Shown one piece after another: positions 17,902 through 26,535 of a stretch of 64,000 bases of DNA. Both the position numbers and the translations under genes were made by a program. The notes beneath the pieces are model-generated. The model did not search any database, was not told where the DNA came from, and saw only the letters and a program-made list of their open reading frames with translations. How positions within the stretch are numbered: position 1 is the stretch's first letter; the number at the start of each line of letters is the position of its first letter. Source of the stretch: Pectobacterium aroidearum (lineage in GTDB: Bacteria > Pseudomonadota > Gammaproteobacteria > Enterobacterales > Enterobacteriaceae); the NCBI RefSeq assembly GCF_015689195.1, contig NZ_CP065044.1:620001-684000 (forward strand), written 5' to 3'.

Positions 17902-18464
17902 GGGGTCGTTTCCTTGCTGAGAGTGGTGGGGACAGTTTGCTGCGGCCCCAGTACGCGTTGAAGGTGTTGCGACACACTGCGCCGGTAGCGTGCCGCAGGC
18001 GCACCGCCAGCAGGCCGATGGTAGCGGCCCATTGCCAGCAGCCAGTCCTCGCCGGGGATATGCTGCTCCTTGAGGATCTGTGCAGCGATCGTCAGGTTGT
18101 TGTACGGATCGAGTAAGTCGCAGGGCTGGCGGTAGCGATGCTTTTGCCAACCGAGATTGATCTGCCCCAGGCCTACGTCAATGCGGGTAAGTGGTACGTC
18201 TTGCAGGGCCTGGTGTACTCCTGCACAGGCCTGCGCCTGGCTGGTGTATCGGCGAGACTGGCCTGCCACATTCAGCGACCACGGCCACGGCACGATACGT
18301 TCTGCACGGCGCACGCCACTTTCCTGCAGCGCCACCGCATAAAGGACGACAGAGGGAACACCCGCGCGTTGAGCCGCCAACTGGTAGGCCGGTGGGGGGA
18401 TCTCCTGGGCCTGAGCCAGGCCAGCCATCAGTATGCTTACCAGCAGAGTCCACCTTCGTTGCAT
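17898..18464 (-). CDS. Lytic transglycosylase (VirB1-like), SLT domain
   Basis: 188 residues from the ATG at 18464. A signal peptide (ends near AQAQE) precedes an SLT fold with catalytic Glu in YAVALQESGVRR, followed by DVGLGQINLGW and LDPYNNLTIAAQIL, the standard motifs of soluble lytic transglycosylases. Such enzymes open peptidoglycan to let the secretion channel pass. It overlaps the PFL_4695-family gene by four bases and follows the PFL_4693-family gene with a gap of a few bases. Confidence 0.9.
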   Translation of the reverse strand: MQRRWTLLVSILMAGLAQAQEIPPPAYQLAAQRAGVPSVVLYAVALQESGVRRAERIVPWPWSLNVAGQSRRYTSQAQACAGVHQALQDVPLTRIDVGLGQINLGWQKHRYRQPCDLLDPYNNLTIAAQILKEQHIPGEDWLLAMGRYHRPAGGAPAARYRRSVSQHLQRVLGPQQTVPTTLSKETTP

Positions 18465-18469
18465 GGATG

Positions 18470-19186
18470 TCAGGGCTGACGCTGCCATTGACCATTTACC
18501 TGTCTGATACTGGCGGGCAGGTCTCCGGACAGCCCAAGAGACAACCAGCGACCTGCGTCGTGGTTCAGAGTGATGGTGCTATTGCGTACCAGCTCTGGGT
18601 CAATCTGTGCGCGTCTGGCCCAATCCCGGATGCGTACATCGTCCTGGCGTGAACCGACCATATACAGGTCGAAGGGCGTGCCGGAGGTCTGTAAGCGCTG
18701 CACAAGTTGGGTGCATGGCTGGCAATTTTCCTTGACGAACACCGCCGTGCGTCCGTTTCCGGTTACCGTGTTTTTGTTGAGTCCGGCATCAGGCAAATTT
18801 ACCCGCAGCAGGTCGGGATTCTGTCTTTGCCAGGCTTCATCGTACGCTCGCTGATAGGCCAGCAGTTTTTCAACACGACGTGCTTCTGTCTGTACTTGTA
18901 GTTCGGCATAGCGTTGTCGCTCGTCGTCACTGCGGGCCTCGATGCCCAATGCTGATAGTGGGTCGAGGTTGGGTGAGTAGGTGCCGAGGGGCCCCTCCAT
19001 GAGTTCGCGATAGCGCAACCATTCGTCAGTGTTCAAGCCCCAGTCCTGCGCCAGACGTTCGTCCCGGTGCTGTTCGACCTGGGTCGCTACGATACGGGAT
19101 TGCATCGTGGTGGAGGGCTGTGCCATCGCGGACATTGTCAGAGTGGCCAGTGTGGCAGTGAGGAGGATCGTCATCAGACGTTTCAT
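18470..19186 (-). CDS. ICE protein, PFL_4693 family (TIGR03759)
   Basis: 238 residues starting at the ATG at 19186, with GGAG six bases upstream. Signal peptide ends near AMAQP. The middle has the family motif (WGLNTDEWLRYRELMEGPLG and LDPLSALGIEARSD). The C-terminus has a thioredoxin-like segment with VFVKENCQPCTQLVQRL, a CxxC that may be redox active in the periplasm. It is in the same tightly packed operon as the transglycosylase and traD. Confidence 0.85.
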   Translation of the reverse strand: MKRLMTILLTATLATLTMSAMAQPSTTMQSRIVATQVEQHRDERLAQDWGLNTDEWLRYRELMEGPLGTYSPNLDPLSALGIEARSDDERQRYAELQVQTEARRVEKLLAYQRAYDEAWQRQNPDLLRVNLPDAGLNKNTVTGNGRTAVFVKENCQPCTQLVQRLQTSGTPFDLYMVGSRQDDVRIRDWARRAQIDPELVRNSTITLNHDAGRWLSLGLSGDLPASIRQVNGQWQRQP

Positions 19187-19197
19187 GGTCTTCTCCA

Positions 19198-19848
19198 TCA
19201 GGGGATCGCCAGGCGTCGTGTCTGCCCGGCACGGCTGAAAATTGCGGTGTCGCCATCGATGGTTTCCAGTCGCCACTGGCTCACGGTTTCACCGGGTAAT
19301 ACAAGCTGGATTTGCTCAGGTGCGGGTTCTCCACTGGCCGGTGCAATCGATACCATGCGTTGTCCTGCGCGCAGCTCCAGACCCAGGATGCGAAACGGGA
19401 ATGGCATTTTCCTGGGCGCGGTAGCAGCAGGATTGGTGGTGCGGCTGGTGGTTGGGGCGCTTTGAATGGCTGCTTTCTGTTGAGACTTGAATTGCGCCAG
19501 CTCATCACGAAGCGTTTGCACGACTTGTGTGGAGGCGTAGTTTTCCTGCTTTTGCTCCATCTGAGCAATACGCGTTTCCAGACTTTGTTGCATGCTTCGT
19601 AAGGCTGTTGCACTGGCAGGGAGAGGGCGTGCTTCAAGAGCCCGTATGTTGTCGGCCAGCTCTGTCAGCCGGCCTTCCAGTACCCGAACTTGCTGCAGGC
19701 TGGCATCCACCTGCTCGCGTTTGACCAGATCGGCTGTTGCGCGATAGTTCAGGACGGCAAAAGCAGTCAGAACACTCAGCCACACCCAGACCAGGAGTCG
19801 GATGATCATGGTTGAGGTGTGCCTCAACCTGATGGCGGTGTTGTTCAT
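19198..19848 (-). CDS. Membrane-anchored coiled-coil protein of the conjugation operon
   Basis: 216 residues: one membrane span at about residues 16-36 (LLVWVWLSVLTAFAVLNY), then a long predicted coiled coil (about 45-135, rich in Glu, Gln, Leu), a Pro/Thr/Ala linker, and a small C-terminal beta domain (FRILGLELRAGQRMVSIAPA). I do not recognise a named family. The layout and position next to PilL suggest a PilO/PilP-like or channel-stabilising component. It overlaps pilL by four bases and its stop touches the start region of the PFL_4693-family gene. Confidence 0.75.
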   Translation of the reverse strand: MNNTAIRLRHTSTMIIRLLVWVWLSVLTAFAVLNYRATADLVKREQVDASLQQVRVLEGRLTELADNIRALEARPLPASATALRSMQQSLETRIAQMEQKQENYASTQVVQTLRDELAQFKSQQKAAIQSAPTTSRTTNPAATAPRKMPFPFRILGLELRAGQRMVSIAPASGEPAPEQIQLVLPGETVSQWRLETIDGDTAIFSRAGQTRRLAIP

Positions 19849-20414
19849 GGTTGCCCTCCAGCATGAGGGAGGGGCTTAACTGCATCGGCGACCTGAGTGT
19901 CGCCATTTGCTGTGCCAGCGCCAGCGTCGATATCGGTGCGTTTGAAACACACTTGTCGCGTACGGTTATCGACGTACATCGCCCAGTACGGCCCGGCCAA
20001 TGTAAGCAATGTCTCCCGCAAGGTCATCGGGCCGAGGTGTAGATGCGCAACGGGCAGTGGCAGTGAATAGAGTTCAATAATAGACTGGGCTGTTTCGCAG
20101 AGCTGGTAGCCACTTCGCTTGAGCGCGTGCCGCAGGCCGTCACCCACGGTAGCGCGGGAATGCTCGGGTATTGATACGTCAATCACCTGCAGCAACAGAT
20201 CACGCTGCGCCGCATCGGGAGCCAGTTCGACCAGGGTATAGCGTCCGTAACGTACAACGGGAATGAAGTCCGACGTAGCGTCGGGAACCGAGGTGACCGC
20301 TTTGATGGGCGGAGAATGGGGCGGGGCAGTGGTTGTTGTACATCCGCTGCTCAAGGCTGCAATGATCAGCAGGTGACTGACAAACAGCCGCCGGATTGAA
20401 TGTGTTGGTGACAT
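19845..20414 (-). CDS. pilL: PilL-like lipoprotein of the conjugation system (TIGR03748)
   Basis: 189 residues with a lipoprotein signal (lipobox SSGC near residue 25). The conserved region includes VRYGRYTLVELAPDAAQRDLLLQ and, later, GPMTLRETLLTLAGPYWAM, as in the N-terminal domain of PilL proteins from SPI-7-like islands. PilL is linked to the secretin/pilus part of conjugation. This is the first gene of the minus-strand transfer operon in the window; any promoter lies in the 20,415-20,934 interval. Family PilL proteins are often longer, so this is the short form. Confidence 0.82.
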   Translation of the reverse strand: MSPTHSIRRLFVSHLLIIAALSSGCTTTTAPPHSPPIKAVTSVPDATSDFIPVVRYGRYTLVELAPDAAQRDLLLQVIDVSIPEHSRATVGDGLRHALKRSGYQLCETAQSIIELYSLPLPVAHLHLGPMTLRETLLTLAGPYWAMYVDNRTRQVCFKRTDIDAGAGTANGDTQVADAVKPLPHAGGQP

Positions 20415-20458
20415 GGTTCAGCTCTCTATAGCGATGAGCTGTTACCTTCGTCTGAGGC

Positions 20459-20632
20459 GTGGGTTTGATCAGCAAAGAATGCGGATTGGGTGCCTTCCTA
20501 TTTTTGTATCAAGGTACAGGACGTGAAGTGGCCGGGTATGGCCGCGTTGATGAAGACGTGGCCTACAAGCAGACCGGGGTGAACCGAAACTTTGGCGTAT
20601 TGCGCAAGATGTTCAATCTAGCCGAAGTATGA
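20459..20632 (+). pseudogene. Short orphan reading frame, possibly the tail of a lost gene
   Basis: A 57-codon frame (GTG start) encodes a protein-like sequence with GAFLFLYQGTGREVAGYGRV and ends NRNFGVLRKMFNLAEV. It has no good ribosome binding site and no recognisable family. Its composition (Gly, Val, Asp, no runs) looks like real coding sequence, so it may be the 3' remnant of a gene cut off when the defence module arrived next to pilL. The following 300 bases to 20,934 hold no gene I can support and would carry the promoter of the exonuclease gene. Confidence 0.3.
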
Positions 20633-20934
20633 GGACTGCGCTCGGACGGCACGGGTCAATACTGTTATGTTCCGATGTGTCCGCCCGCAATCGGTTCTGG
20701 TATATGTGGAATTGACTGGAACAGCTAAAACAGTTTATGAAGGTAGCATCACCATTCTTTGGTAATCGCCATGGTCTGGCTAAAGTGGAGTGGTAATATG
20801 TAAAGTTATTTAGGCGGAAGTAACAGAAACCTGAACGGAATTTTATAATGTCAGTTATCAGTTAAAACGGCCATTGAGTGGCTATGAAGCTTCGGGAGCT
20901 CCCCCCAAATTCTCTCCGAAATTTAAGAGGAAAA

Positions 20935-21483
20935 ATGATGAGTGATGAGCTTTATGTTTCTGTCGATGTCGAGACTTCTGGACCGATACCGGGCATTTAT
21001 AGCCTCCTTTCCATAGGTGCTTGCCTTGTCTCGGATCCAGTTCAGTCAATCTATCTCGAGCTTCAGCCTGATGGCCTAAAGCACGATCCGGAAGCCGTGG
21101 CTGTAACGGGCCTTGACCTCTGTACGCTCGAAAGTGAAGGACTTCCCCCGCAGGTGGCGATGCTCAAGCTTGAGCAATGGCTGACTCAGGTGTGCCCAGC
21201 AGGGCAGAAAGTCATTTTCGTGGGGCTTAATGCTCCATTTGACTGGTCCTTCATCAATTACTATTTCCATAAGTATTCTAGGATGAACCCCTTTGGGTTT
21301 ACCGCAATCGACATGAAGGCGTATTACATGGGGCTTACCGGATGCTCCTGGAAGGAAACCAAATCCTCCCAGATGACTGCTCGGTTCAACCCCATAAGTG
21401 TACCCAGCCATAATGCGCTAGACGACGCACGGTTTCAGGGGGAGCTTTTCGCTCTTATGTTGGCAGAAGCACGTAACGGTTAA
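20935..21483 (+). CDS. DEDDh 3'-5' exonuclease
   Basis: 182 residues from the first of two adjacent ATGs after AAGAGG. The exonuclease motifs are complete: YVSVDVETSG (DxE), NAPFDWSF (Asp), and SHNALDDARFQG (His and Asp), the DnaQ/RNase T-like DEDDh set. The stop codon overlaps the stop of the convergent cap3 gene by three bases. The placement makes it a probable accessory of the defence island, although it is transcribed independently. It could trim RNA or DNA ends or cut oligonucleotides; the substrate cannot be read from sequence. Confidence 0.82.
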   Translation: MMSDELYVSVDVETSGPIPGIYSLLSIGACLVSDPVQSIYLELQPDGLKHDPEAVAVTGLDLCTLESEGLPPQVAMLKLEQWLTQVCPAGQKVIFVGLNAPFDWSFINYYFHKYSRMNPFGFTAIDMKAYYMGLTGCSWKETKSSQMTARFNPISVPSHNALDDARFQGELFALMLAEARNG

Positions 21484-21971
21484 TCCGACCAGCGCCCCCA
21501 GGCGGCTTCAACATACCGTCCATCCCTGAAGGACCAAGCCTTTATTCCGTCACTACTACTAGAGCTGCCCACAATGATTGCCATCGGGTGCGGCAGCTCT
21601 TGGGTGTAGTGCGCGGCAAACCGAGAAAAACTCCCGATATCAGTGGGGGAGATCATAGGAATGGTTTGTGGGTGCGTATGCCAGTACCCCACCAAGCGGA
21701 GTCCTACAGCATTGGCCTGCTCAATTTCCTTTCGGCAGCGATGAGCATTCAAGTCTAGCCAAGTCCTGCCTGCTCGATCATCTTTATGAGGGGGAGTCGC
21801 CAAGGCGAGTACCAGTCCGGTAGTGCTTGAGGGGTCGACGAATAGCTGGCCCCCACGCTCTACTTCAAAGCGCTTCTGCCTATAGCTCTCCAGGAGGTTC
21901 GCGACCTTCTGCGATACCAACAGAGGAGTGTGTAGCTCGGGCCAACTCCATTGCCAGGCGATCGCCATCAT
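21480..21971 (-). CDS. cap3: CBASS Cap3, JAB/JAMM isopeptidase
   Basis: 163 residues. The JAMM zinc motif is present: Glu in FEVERGGQLF, then GYWHTHPQTIPMISPTD with HxH and the downstream Ser and Asp. In type II CBASS, Cap3 removes the covalent link that Cap2 makes on the nucleotidyltransferase and so tempers the system. The gene is last in the four-gene operon and its start overlaps the cap2 stop by four bases. Upstream of ATGATG is GAGAGG. Confidence 0.88.
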   Translation of the reverse strand: MMAIAWQWSWPELHTPLLVSQKVANLLESYRQKRFEVERGGQLFVDPSSTTGLVLALATPPHKDDRAGRTWLDLNAHRCRKEIEQANAVGLRLVGYWHTHPQTIPMISPTDIGSFSRFAAHYTQELPHPMAIIVGSSSSSDGIKAWSFRDGRYVEAAWGRWSD

Positions 21972-23752
21972 TTACCTCTCTCCAATGTCTCCGGCCAGTC
22001 GCGCTCCAACTGAGCCTGCTGAATTCCGGCAGGTAGATCAGGCCCAAGGTACTTACCTCCCAGCGTCACCACGTCATTAGGCCTATTGATGCTGCTGACC
22101 CAGCTCGGGCTATTGATGTTTCCACTCAACACTCGTAATGCAGTTTGAGAAACCATCGAAGCAATGTTCACCATTCCAAGAGAGCCTCCTGGGATGAAAC
22201 TCTCCCCGCAGGCGGGAAGAGCGACGATTCCACCTTCCGGCCACTCGGTGAACTTATGCTTAAAATCACCGTTGTCTGTGAACAAGCCTCGAGCATCAAA
22301 TACACCAGATGGCGCTAGGAGCGCATGTCCTACCTGCGTATGAGGCTCACTCCAAGCCTGGAGTAAACCCCAGGAGGTACCATTCGACTTGGCCCCCCAT
22401 AGCGCCACCTCCGACTGCCAGTCTGCGGTAGTAATCACCACCAGATCCGCCTTATCAAAAACCTCGGGATTCTTGTACATCACCACTTCGGCGAAGGTGG
22501 CGAACGCCGTGACTTCCGTAGTGGGCAGGTCTTTGCGAATTTGTTCCTGAAGCGCTTCGGCCTTTGGGAGACCGAGGTCATCGGCACCGAGCACATGTCT
22601 GCCAAGATTTGCCGAGACCAAGTGGTCCGGGTCAATGAGTGTCAGATAGCCAACCCCCGAACGCGCCAACTGTAGGGCAACGGTGCTACCCAATGAGCCT
22701 ACTCCAACGCAAACGACGCGAGCTCCTTCAAGTTTCTGTGCTACGCCACTGAGGTCACGAGACAAGATTTCTGTCCGATCCAGCACATCCAGCGTCGTTG
22801 CTCGGATCAGAACTGGGGGATAATTGACCGCAACTGCAGGCCGACGCCGCGCTGATCGCAGGTAAAACTTCGATCCTCTATCTAACTGCGGGCCGTATGC
22901 GCGAACGTTCAAGCAGTAGATTGGAGCATTGGAATCTCCTGGAAGTTCCAAAGCAATCCAACGATTGGGTAGCGAGCCATGCTCATTGAACCAAGCTAAC
23001 AACTGAGCGCTATCCCCAGGGGTAAGGTGCGGCATGAGCCATGTAAGCAGCAACTCAGGGACAGGCAGACGTAGATTCGGATAACTCTGAAGCTTCGCGT
23101 AAAATCCAGGGGTTTCCGGGGCACGCATGCTTGGAGAACGTCCAATCGTGCGCCTGCAGTGTTTTTTGAGTGATGACAGATCCGTTGCGAGCCAAACTGT
23201 CTCCTGGCCAGAAGGTAATGCTTGCCGAGGGTCGCTTAGGGCAAACAGCTTCGAGGCGGTTTGGGGGCGATCGAGAAGAATTAGGTTCTGTAATGACAGC
23301 CCCTGCTGCCTAGACCAGTAGGACGTGATTTCACGCCGAAATTCGGCGTCTCGGGTAGCTGCGCATGACCCCATTCGGGATAGGTTAACGATCTTGCGTA
23401 ATCGAGCCAGGCTATCTGATACAACATATTCGGGGGTGCCCATCACTGGGCGCTCCTGGAAGCCATGAAGGCAAAGATCGACTTCCATTGCGTGGGGCCA
23501 TATAAGCCATGGCGAAGGTTCGACAGTAAGCCTTAGCCCGCTGCGGGGGAAATTCCTCGGAAAGCCGATGCGTAAACGTCTCTCCGCGCCCGTATAGTCC
23601 ACTGGCAACGGAAAGTTGTAACTCGCAGCTTCGTCAGCCCGTGTGGCAACGGGCTGAAGCAGTGCCAGTGCGGCATCTTCGCCAAGAGCGCCTCGCAGCG
23701 CGGCTATACCCTGCTGCAGAAGCGTATCGGTGTGATCAACCAAGACGCCCAA
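21968..23752 (-). CDS. cap2: CBASS Cap2, E2-E1 fusion ligase (ThiF-type)
   Basis: 594 residues, starting at TTG (no suitable ATG nearby). The N-terminal E2-like domain has a candidate catalytic Cys94 in VDLCLHGFQ. A linker region follows (about 150-330). The C-terminal E1 adenylation domain begins at GVGSLGSTVALQLARSG (about 350-366) and has acidic TLIDPDHLVSANLGRHV and the candidate E1 cysteine 515 in ALPACGESF. Cap2 activates and attaches the C-terminus of the nucleotidyltransferase to target proteins, which primes it. It overlaps cdnD by 17 bases. Confidence 0.92.
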   Translation of the reverse strand: MGVLVDHTDTLLQQGIAALRGALGEDAALALLQPVATRADEAASYNFPLPVDYTGAERRLRIGFPRNFPRSGLRLTVEPSPWLIWPHAMEVDLCLHGFQERPVMGTPEYVVSDSLARLRKIVNLSRMGSCAATRDAEFRREITSYWSRQQGLSLQNLILLDRPQTASKLFALSDPRQALPSGQETVWLATDLSSLKKHCRRTIGRSPSMRAPETPGFYAKLQSYPNLRLPVPELLLTWLMPHLTPGDSAQLLAWFNEHGSLPNRWIALELPGDSNAPIYCLNVRAYGPQLDRGSKFYLRSARRRPAVAVNYPPVLIRATTLDVLDRTEILSRDLSGVAQKLEGARVVCVGVGSLGSTVALQLARSGVGYLTLIDPDHLVSANLGRHVLGADDLGLPKAEALQEQIRKDLPTTEVTAFATFAEVVMYKNPEVFDKADLVVITTADWQSEVALWGAKSNGTSWGLLQAWSEPHTQVGHALLAPSGVFDARGLFTDNGDFKHKFTEWPEGGIVALPACGESFIPGGSLGMVNIASMVSQTALRVLSGNINSPSWVSSINRPNDVVTLGGKYLGPDLPAGIQQAQLERDWPETLERGK

Positions 23753-24986
23753 CTGGCTTCACATCCTCTTGGGAGCTCGCTGTTCCGCTCAAACCACCAA
23801 ACAGCGCGCCCATCGACATGGAGTTTCGGGTGGTTCCGTCCGGGCGGCCAGGCATCGTCCAGTTGGACGGGATTTCTCTGTTCACTGCCGAAATGAATGT
23901 GGGGCCCATGCCAAAGTTTTCCTTCACTGCCTTGGCAAAAGCCTCGGCAGACTCGAAGCTTTCAAGCCCCAGCGACACCGATGAGCTAGCATTCTCGTGC
24001 CACTCTTGGAATGCCCGGCGGTAGCGTTGCCCATCAAGTGGTCTATTCCATTTCTCAGCAAAATTCTCGCCGCTGTCTGCTGGATTGCAGACAAAGCATT
24101 CGTTCCCTCGGTGTTTAATATGATCCGTCATCCTCCGGACGATTTCGAGGATGGCGTCCAGTGGCCTTAACGGCGTCGACTGAGATTCTTTCGCCACGTC
24201 AAGGTAGGCGTGGGTAGCGAGTGTGGTGATGACAGCCGAAATCGGGCGATGGTCTGCATTTTTGGTGCGGATAGCCCACTCATCTCGATGTCGCTTCAGC
24301 AGCTTAATCGTTGCCCGAAGTGGGTCTTGATCGAGGTAGTCCTCATACTGTGGCAGCGGATCCTGAGTGGCAGCATCAAAGGTGCGTTGACTTTTTGCGA
24401 CGACCAGATGCTCCAACGAAATCGTCTGTTTTGAAGCCACTTGCAGCCAGTTGGAGTAGGGGATCGGGCTACTCGCCTTCCAGCCAATTACCCGATCCGG
24501 CACTTCCAGCTTACCTTCGCCATTGCTCTGAGAATTCCCATTGATGGCACGCGCCGGTGTGACATCGATATGGAATCCGGGGTTCTCATCGGCATAGATG
24601 ATCCGGATGCCCCGACGTAGCTGTTTGATTTCTTCCTGGACGCGGCTGCCAGCCTTGAAGCGCTCCTCAATAGCATCAAGAACTTCTTGAGCTCCAGCCC
24701 CTTGGGCATGGGGGAGCCAAATAATGGCGTCCGCATCGATGGTGTCTAGATCCTCTGGGGCTCCAGAAACGGGTTTAATCGTCGTCTTCAGGCGCATGGA
24801 GCCTTGGACAAAAATATGTGCTTCCGCCAGTAGTGGATTGTCGGATGCGTTGAGAATCCGCTCCAGTTGGGAGTATCGATCGTTGATCTTCTCGTACTGT
24901 GCTTCCGACAGTGAGATCTCCCTCGCGGCACGGAGCAGAAAGTGCTCCCAGCTCCCGCGCTTGGTTTGTTCATTGCTTATGGACAT
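23736..24986 (-). CDS. cdnD: CBASS CD-NTase, CdnD-like cyclic oligonucleotide synthase
   Basis: 416 residues from the ATG at 24986, which has a full AGGAGG seven bases upstream. Nucleotidyltransferase motifs: VQGSMRLKT (GS), then TIDADAIIW (DxD at about 84/86) and FHIDVTP (third Asp, about 141). This is the SMODS-type core that makes cyclic di- or trinucleotides upon phage infection; the product cannot be predicted with confidence, although clade D enzymes with SAVED effectors usually make trinucleotides. The protein ends in ...VGRLG, a terminal glycine suited to Cap2-mediated conjugation. It starts within the stop of cap5. Confidence 0.9.
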   Translation of the reverse strand: MSISNEQTKRGSWEHFLLRAAREISLSEAQYEKINDRYSQLERILNASDNPLLAEAHIFVQGSMRLKTTIKPVSGAPEDLDTIDADAIIWLPHAQGAGAQEVLDAIEERFKAGSRVQEEIKQLRRGIRIIYADENPGFHIDVTPARAINGNSQSNGEGKLEVPDRVIGWKASSPIPYSNWLQVASKQTISLEHLVVAKSQRTFDAATQDPLPQYEDYLDQDPLRATIKLLKRHRDEWAIRTKNADHRPISAVITTLATHAYLDVAKESQSTPLRPLDAILEIVRRMTDHIKHRGNECFVCNPADSGENFAEKWNRPLDGQRYRRAFQEWHENASSSVSLGLESFESAEAFAKAVKENFGMGPTFISAVNREIPSNWTMPGRPDGTTRNSMSMGALFGGLSGTASSQEDVKPVGRLG

Positions 24987-26188
24987 CAACGAACCTCCTG
25001 GGCTTGGTGGCCCAAATGTAGTGTTGGCGTGAACCTGTTGTGGTTGTCTTTATCTCGATCGAAAATCAGGTAAGCGTGTTGGTGTTGCGTGGTGAGCAAG
25101 GCACCGAACTCAATTGCCAAAGCAGCGGGAATCGCTGCAAACACATGGATTGTGTCTGCAGTCATGGCCTCTAGCTGGCTTAAGTGTGTTTGTAGCGCGT
25201 CGCGAAACGCGTGTATCACGCGACGATTCTGAACCATCGCGTAACTGGGTTCGGGTATAGTCAACTCTGCGATACGCGCACCAGGCAGTGCCTCTTCGAC
25301 ATCGCGAGGTGGAACCTGAGCGGAAATAGACAGCACCAGAGCAAGCGGCCCCTCTCCATCCATAGGGGGGCTGAACAGAAATTTTGGTGGTTCAACTGAC
25401 TGATTTGGCCAACGTAGCTGATGTTCTCGGCTGTATGAGAAGAGTAGGCGCTTGGATCGATCACCTAAGGATTGTCCCAGCATTATCAGCGCAGGGATGT
25501 CTGCCAAGCCCACTACTGCCAACGTAGGAGCATCACCATAGGTTCCGCCACGACGCGTTAGCTGATGTTCTAATTGGTGCTGAACGCTATCCTGGATACT
25601 CTGCCAGTAATGGGTGTCCCGACCCCGATGGCTTGGAGCAGGAAAAGTGATCTTTATGGGGTGATCAAATGCAGTCAGTCCCTCTGAGGACATGGCAACC
25701 AATAGATCACGAACAGGGATATCGTTAATTGTCGCGAAATGCTGGCTTTGTACAATTACTGGAATAGCTCTTCCACCGTCAGGAGTGGTTGCTGCCAGCC
25801 GGACACGTTCTAAATAAGCCTGATGAAGCCCGCTCAGGTCGTTTTCTGGATATCCATCAGCATCGCGATCGATCTTGTCGTGACAGGTTGGGCAGAGAAG
25901 CATGAGGTTTGCTGTGTCGCTGGTAAGCGACTCAGCCTTCGTCTCGTCATGATCATCGCGACCCCTAGGTCCCTTGGGACTAGCCGGTAAAATATGGGCC
26001 ACCTCGCCCCACCTCATTGGCTTTCCTGCACGATAGTCGTGCATAAGATCCGTTCCGCAAAGCTCACAATGGCCCGCAGATTGGGTCCAGACAACACGTT
26101 TTGTGACCTCATCTGTGTTGTAACGGCCAGTGGCAACCTTAGCGTTTTCTTGTTTTCCCACTTGATCTCCTTGAGACATCCGTATCAT
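24986..26188 (-). CDS. cap5: CBASS Cap5, HNH endonuclease-SAVED effector
   Basis: 400 residues (ATG at 26188; an alternative ATG at 26179). The N-terminal HNH nuclease has HCELCG, EVAHILPASPKG and LMLLCPTCHDKIDRD, which supply the zinc cysteines and catalytic histidines. The C-terminal SAVED domain includes TIHVFAAIPAALAIEFG and AYLIFDRD. In known Cap5 proteins, cyclic nucleotide binding to SAVED drives assembly and activates DNA degradation, killing the infected cell. It is the first gene of the operon; the promoter should lie between 26,189 and about 26,330, where no strong consensus boxes stand out. Confidence 0.92.
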   Translation of the reverse strand: MIRMSQGDQVGKQENAKVATGRYNTDEVTKRVVWTQSAGHCELCGTDLMHDYRAGKPMRWGEVAHILPASPKGPRGRDDHDETKAESLTSDTANLMLLCPTCHDKIDRDADGYPENDLSGLHQAYLERVRLAATTPDGGRAIPVIVQSQHFATINDIPVRDLLVAMSSEGLTAFDHPIKITFPAPSHRGRDTHYWQSIQDSVQHQLEHQLTRRGGTYGDAPTLAVVGLADIPALIMLGQSLGDRSKRLLFSYSREHQLRWPNQSVEPPKFLFSPPMDGEGPLALVLSISAQVPPRDVEEALPGARIAELTIPEPSYAMVQNRRVIHAFRDALQTHLSQLEAMTADTIHVFAAIPAALAIEFGALLTTQHQHAYLIFDRDKDNHNRFTPTLHLGHQAQEVR

Positions 26189-26494
26189 TGCGTGCGAGTG
26201 ATTTACGATCTTATGGGGTCTCTAAGCGAGAATACAAGGGGGTGAAGCAAAGCGGCAAACAATAAATTCTCCCGCTCAAAACCTTCGGGTGAGAGCTGCT
26301 ATATCGTGCATAAAAGCTCCTCACCCTACACATTCGAACATCCGCAATGGCAATGGGTTGAAAGCGGAGCATCTTCCTTTGCACCTGAGTTGTGCCTTTT
26401 TTATTTTGGATGGTGCGTGAAGGAATGAGCTGCTATGACGAAAAGCTCGCCGTCTCTGGGCTGTTTTCACTGCCACAGCGCGACGTGTCATGTG
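26189..26494. other. Gene-free spacer with CBASS promoter region
   Basis: About 300 bases without a convincing gene. It must contain the start signals of the minus-strand CBASS operon. A weak GCAC/GTGC hairpin (26381-26395) followed by a T-run at 26396-26402 points on the plus strand, although no plus-strand gene precedes it, so it may be a relic. Confidence 0.4.
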
Positions 26495-26524
26495 AAAAAG
26501 CCGACGTCCTTGTGGGACGCCGGC
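26495..26524 (-). terminator. Rho-independent terminator after helicase gene
   Basis: On the minus strand GCCGGCGTCC, a short loop and GGACGTCGGC form a ten-pair stem with one mismatch, followed by TTTTT. It lies 12 bases beyond the stop of the helicase gene and ends transcription before the CBASS promoter region. Confidence 0.85.
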
Positions 26525-26535
26525 AGACAGCAACA

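Noticed and set aside
4434-20888. Shared 17-base sequence CATTGAGTGGCTATGAA at 4434 and 20872
   Set aside because: One 17-base match is near chance for a window this size, and the flanks do not match, so it is not evidence of a repeat element.
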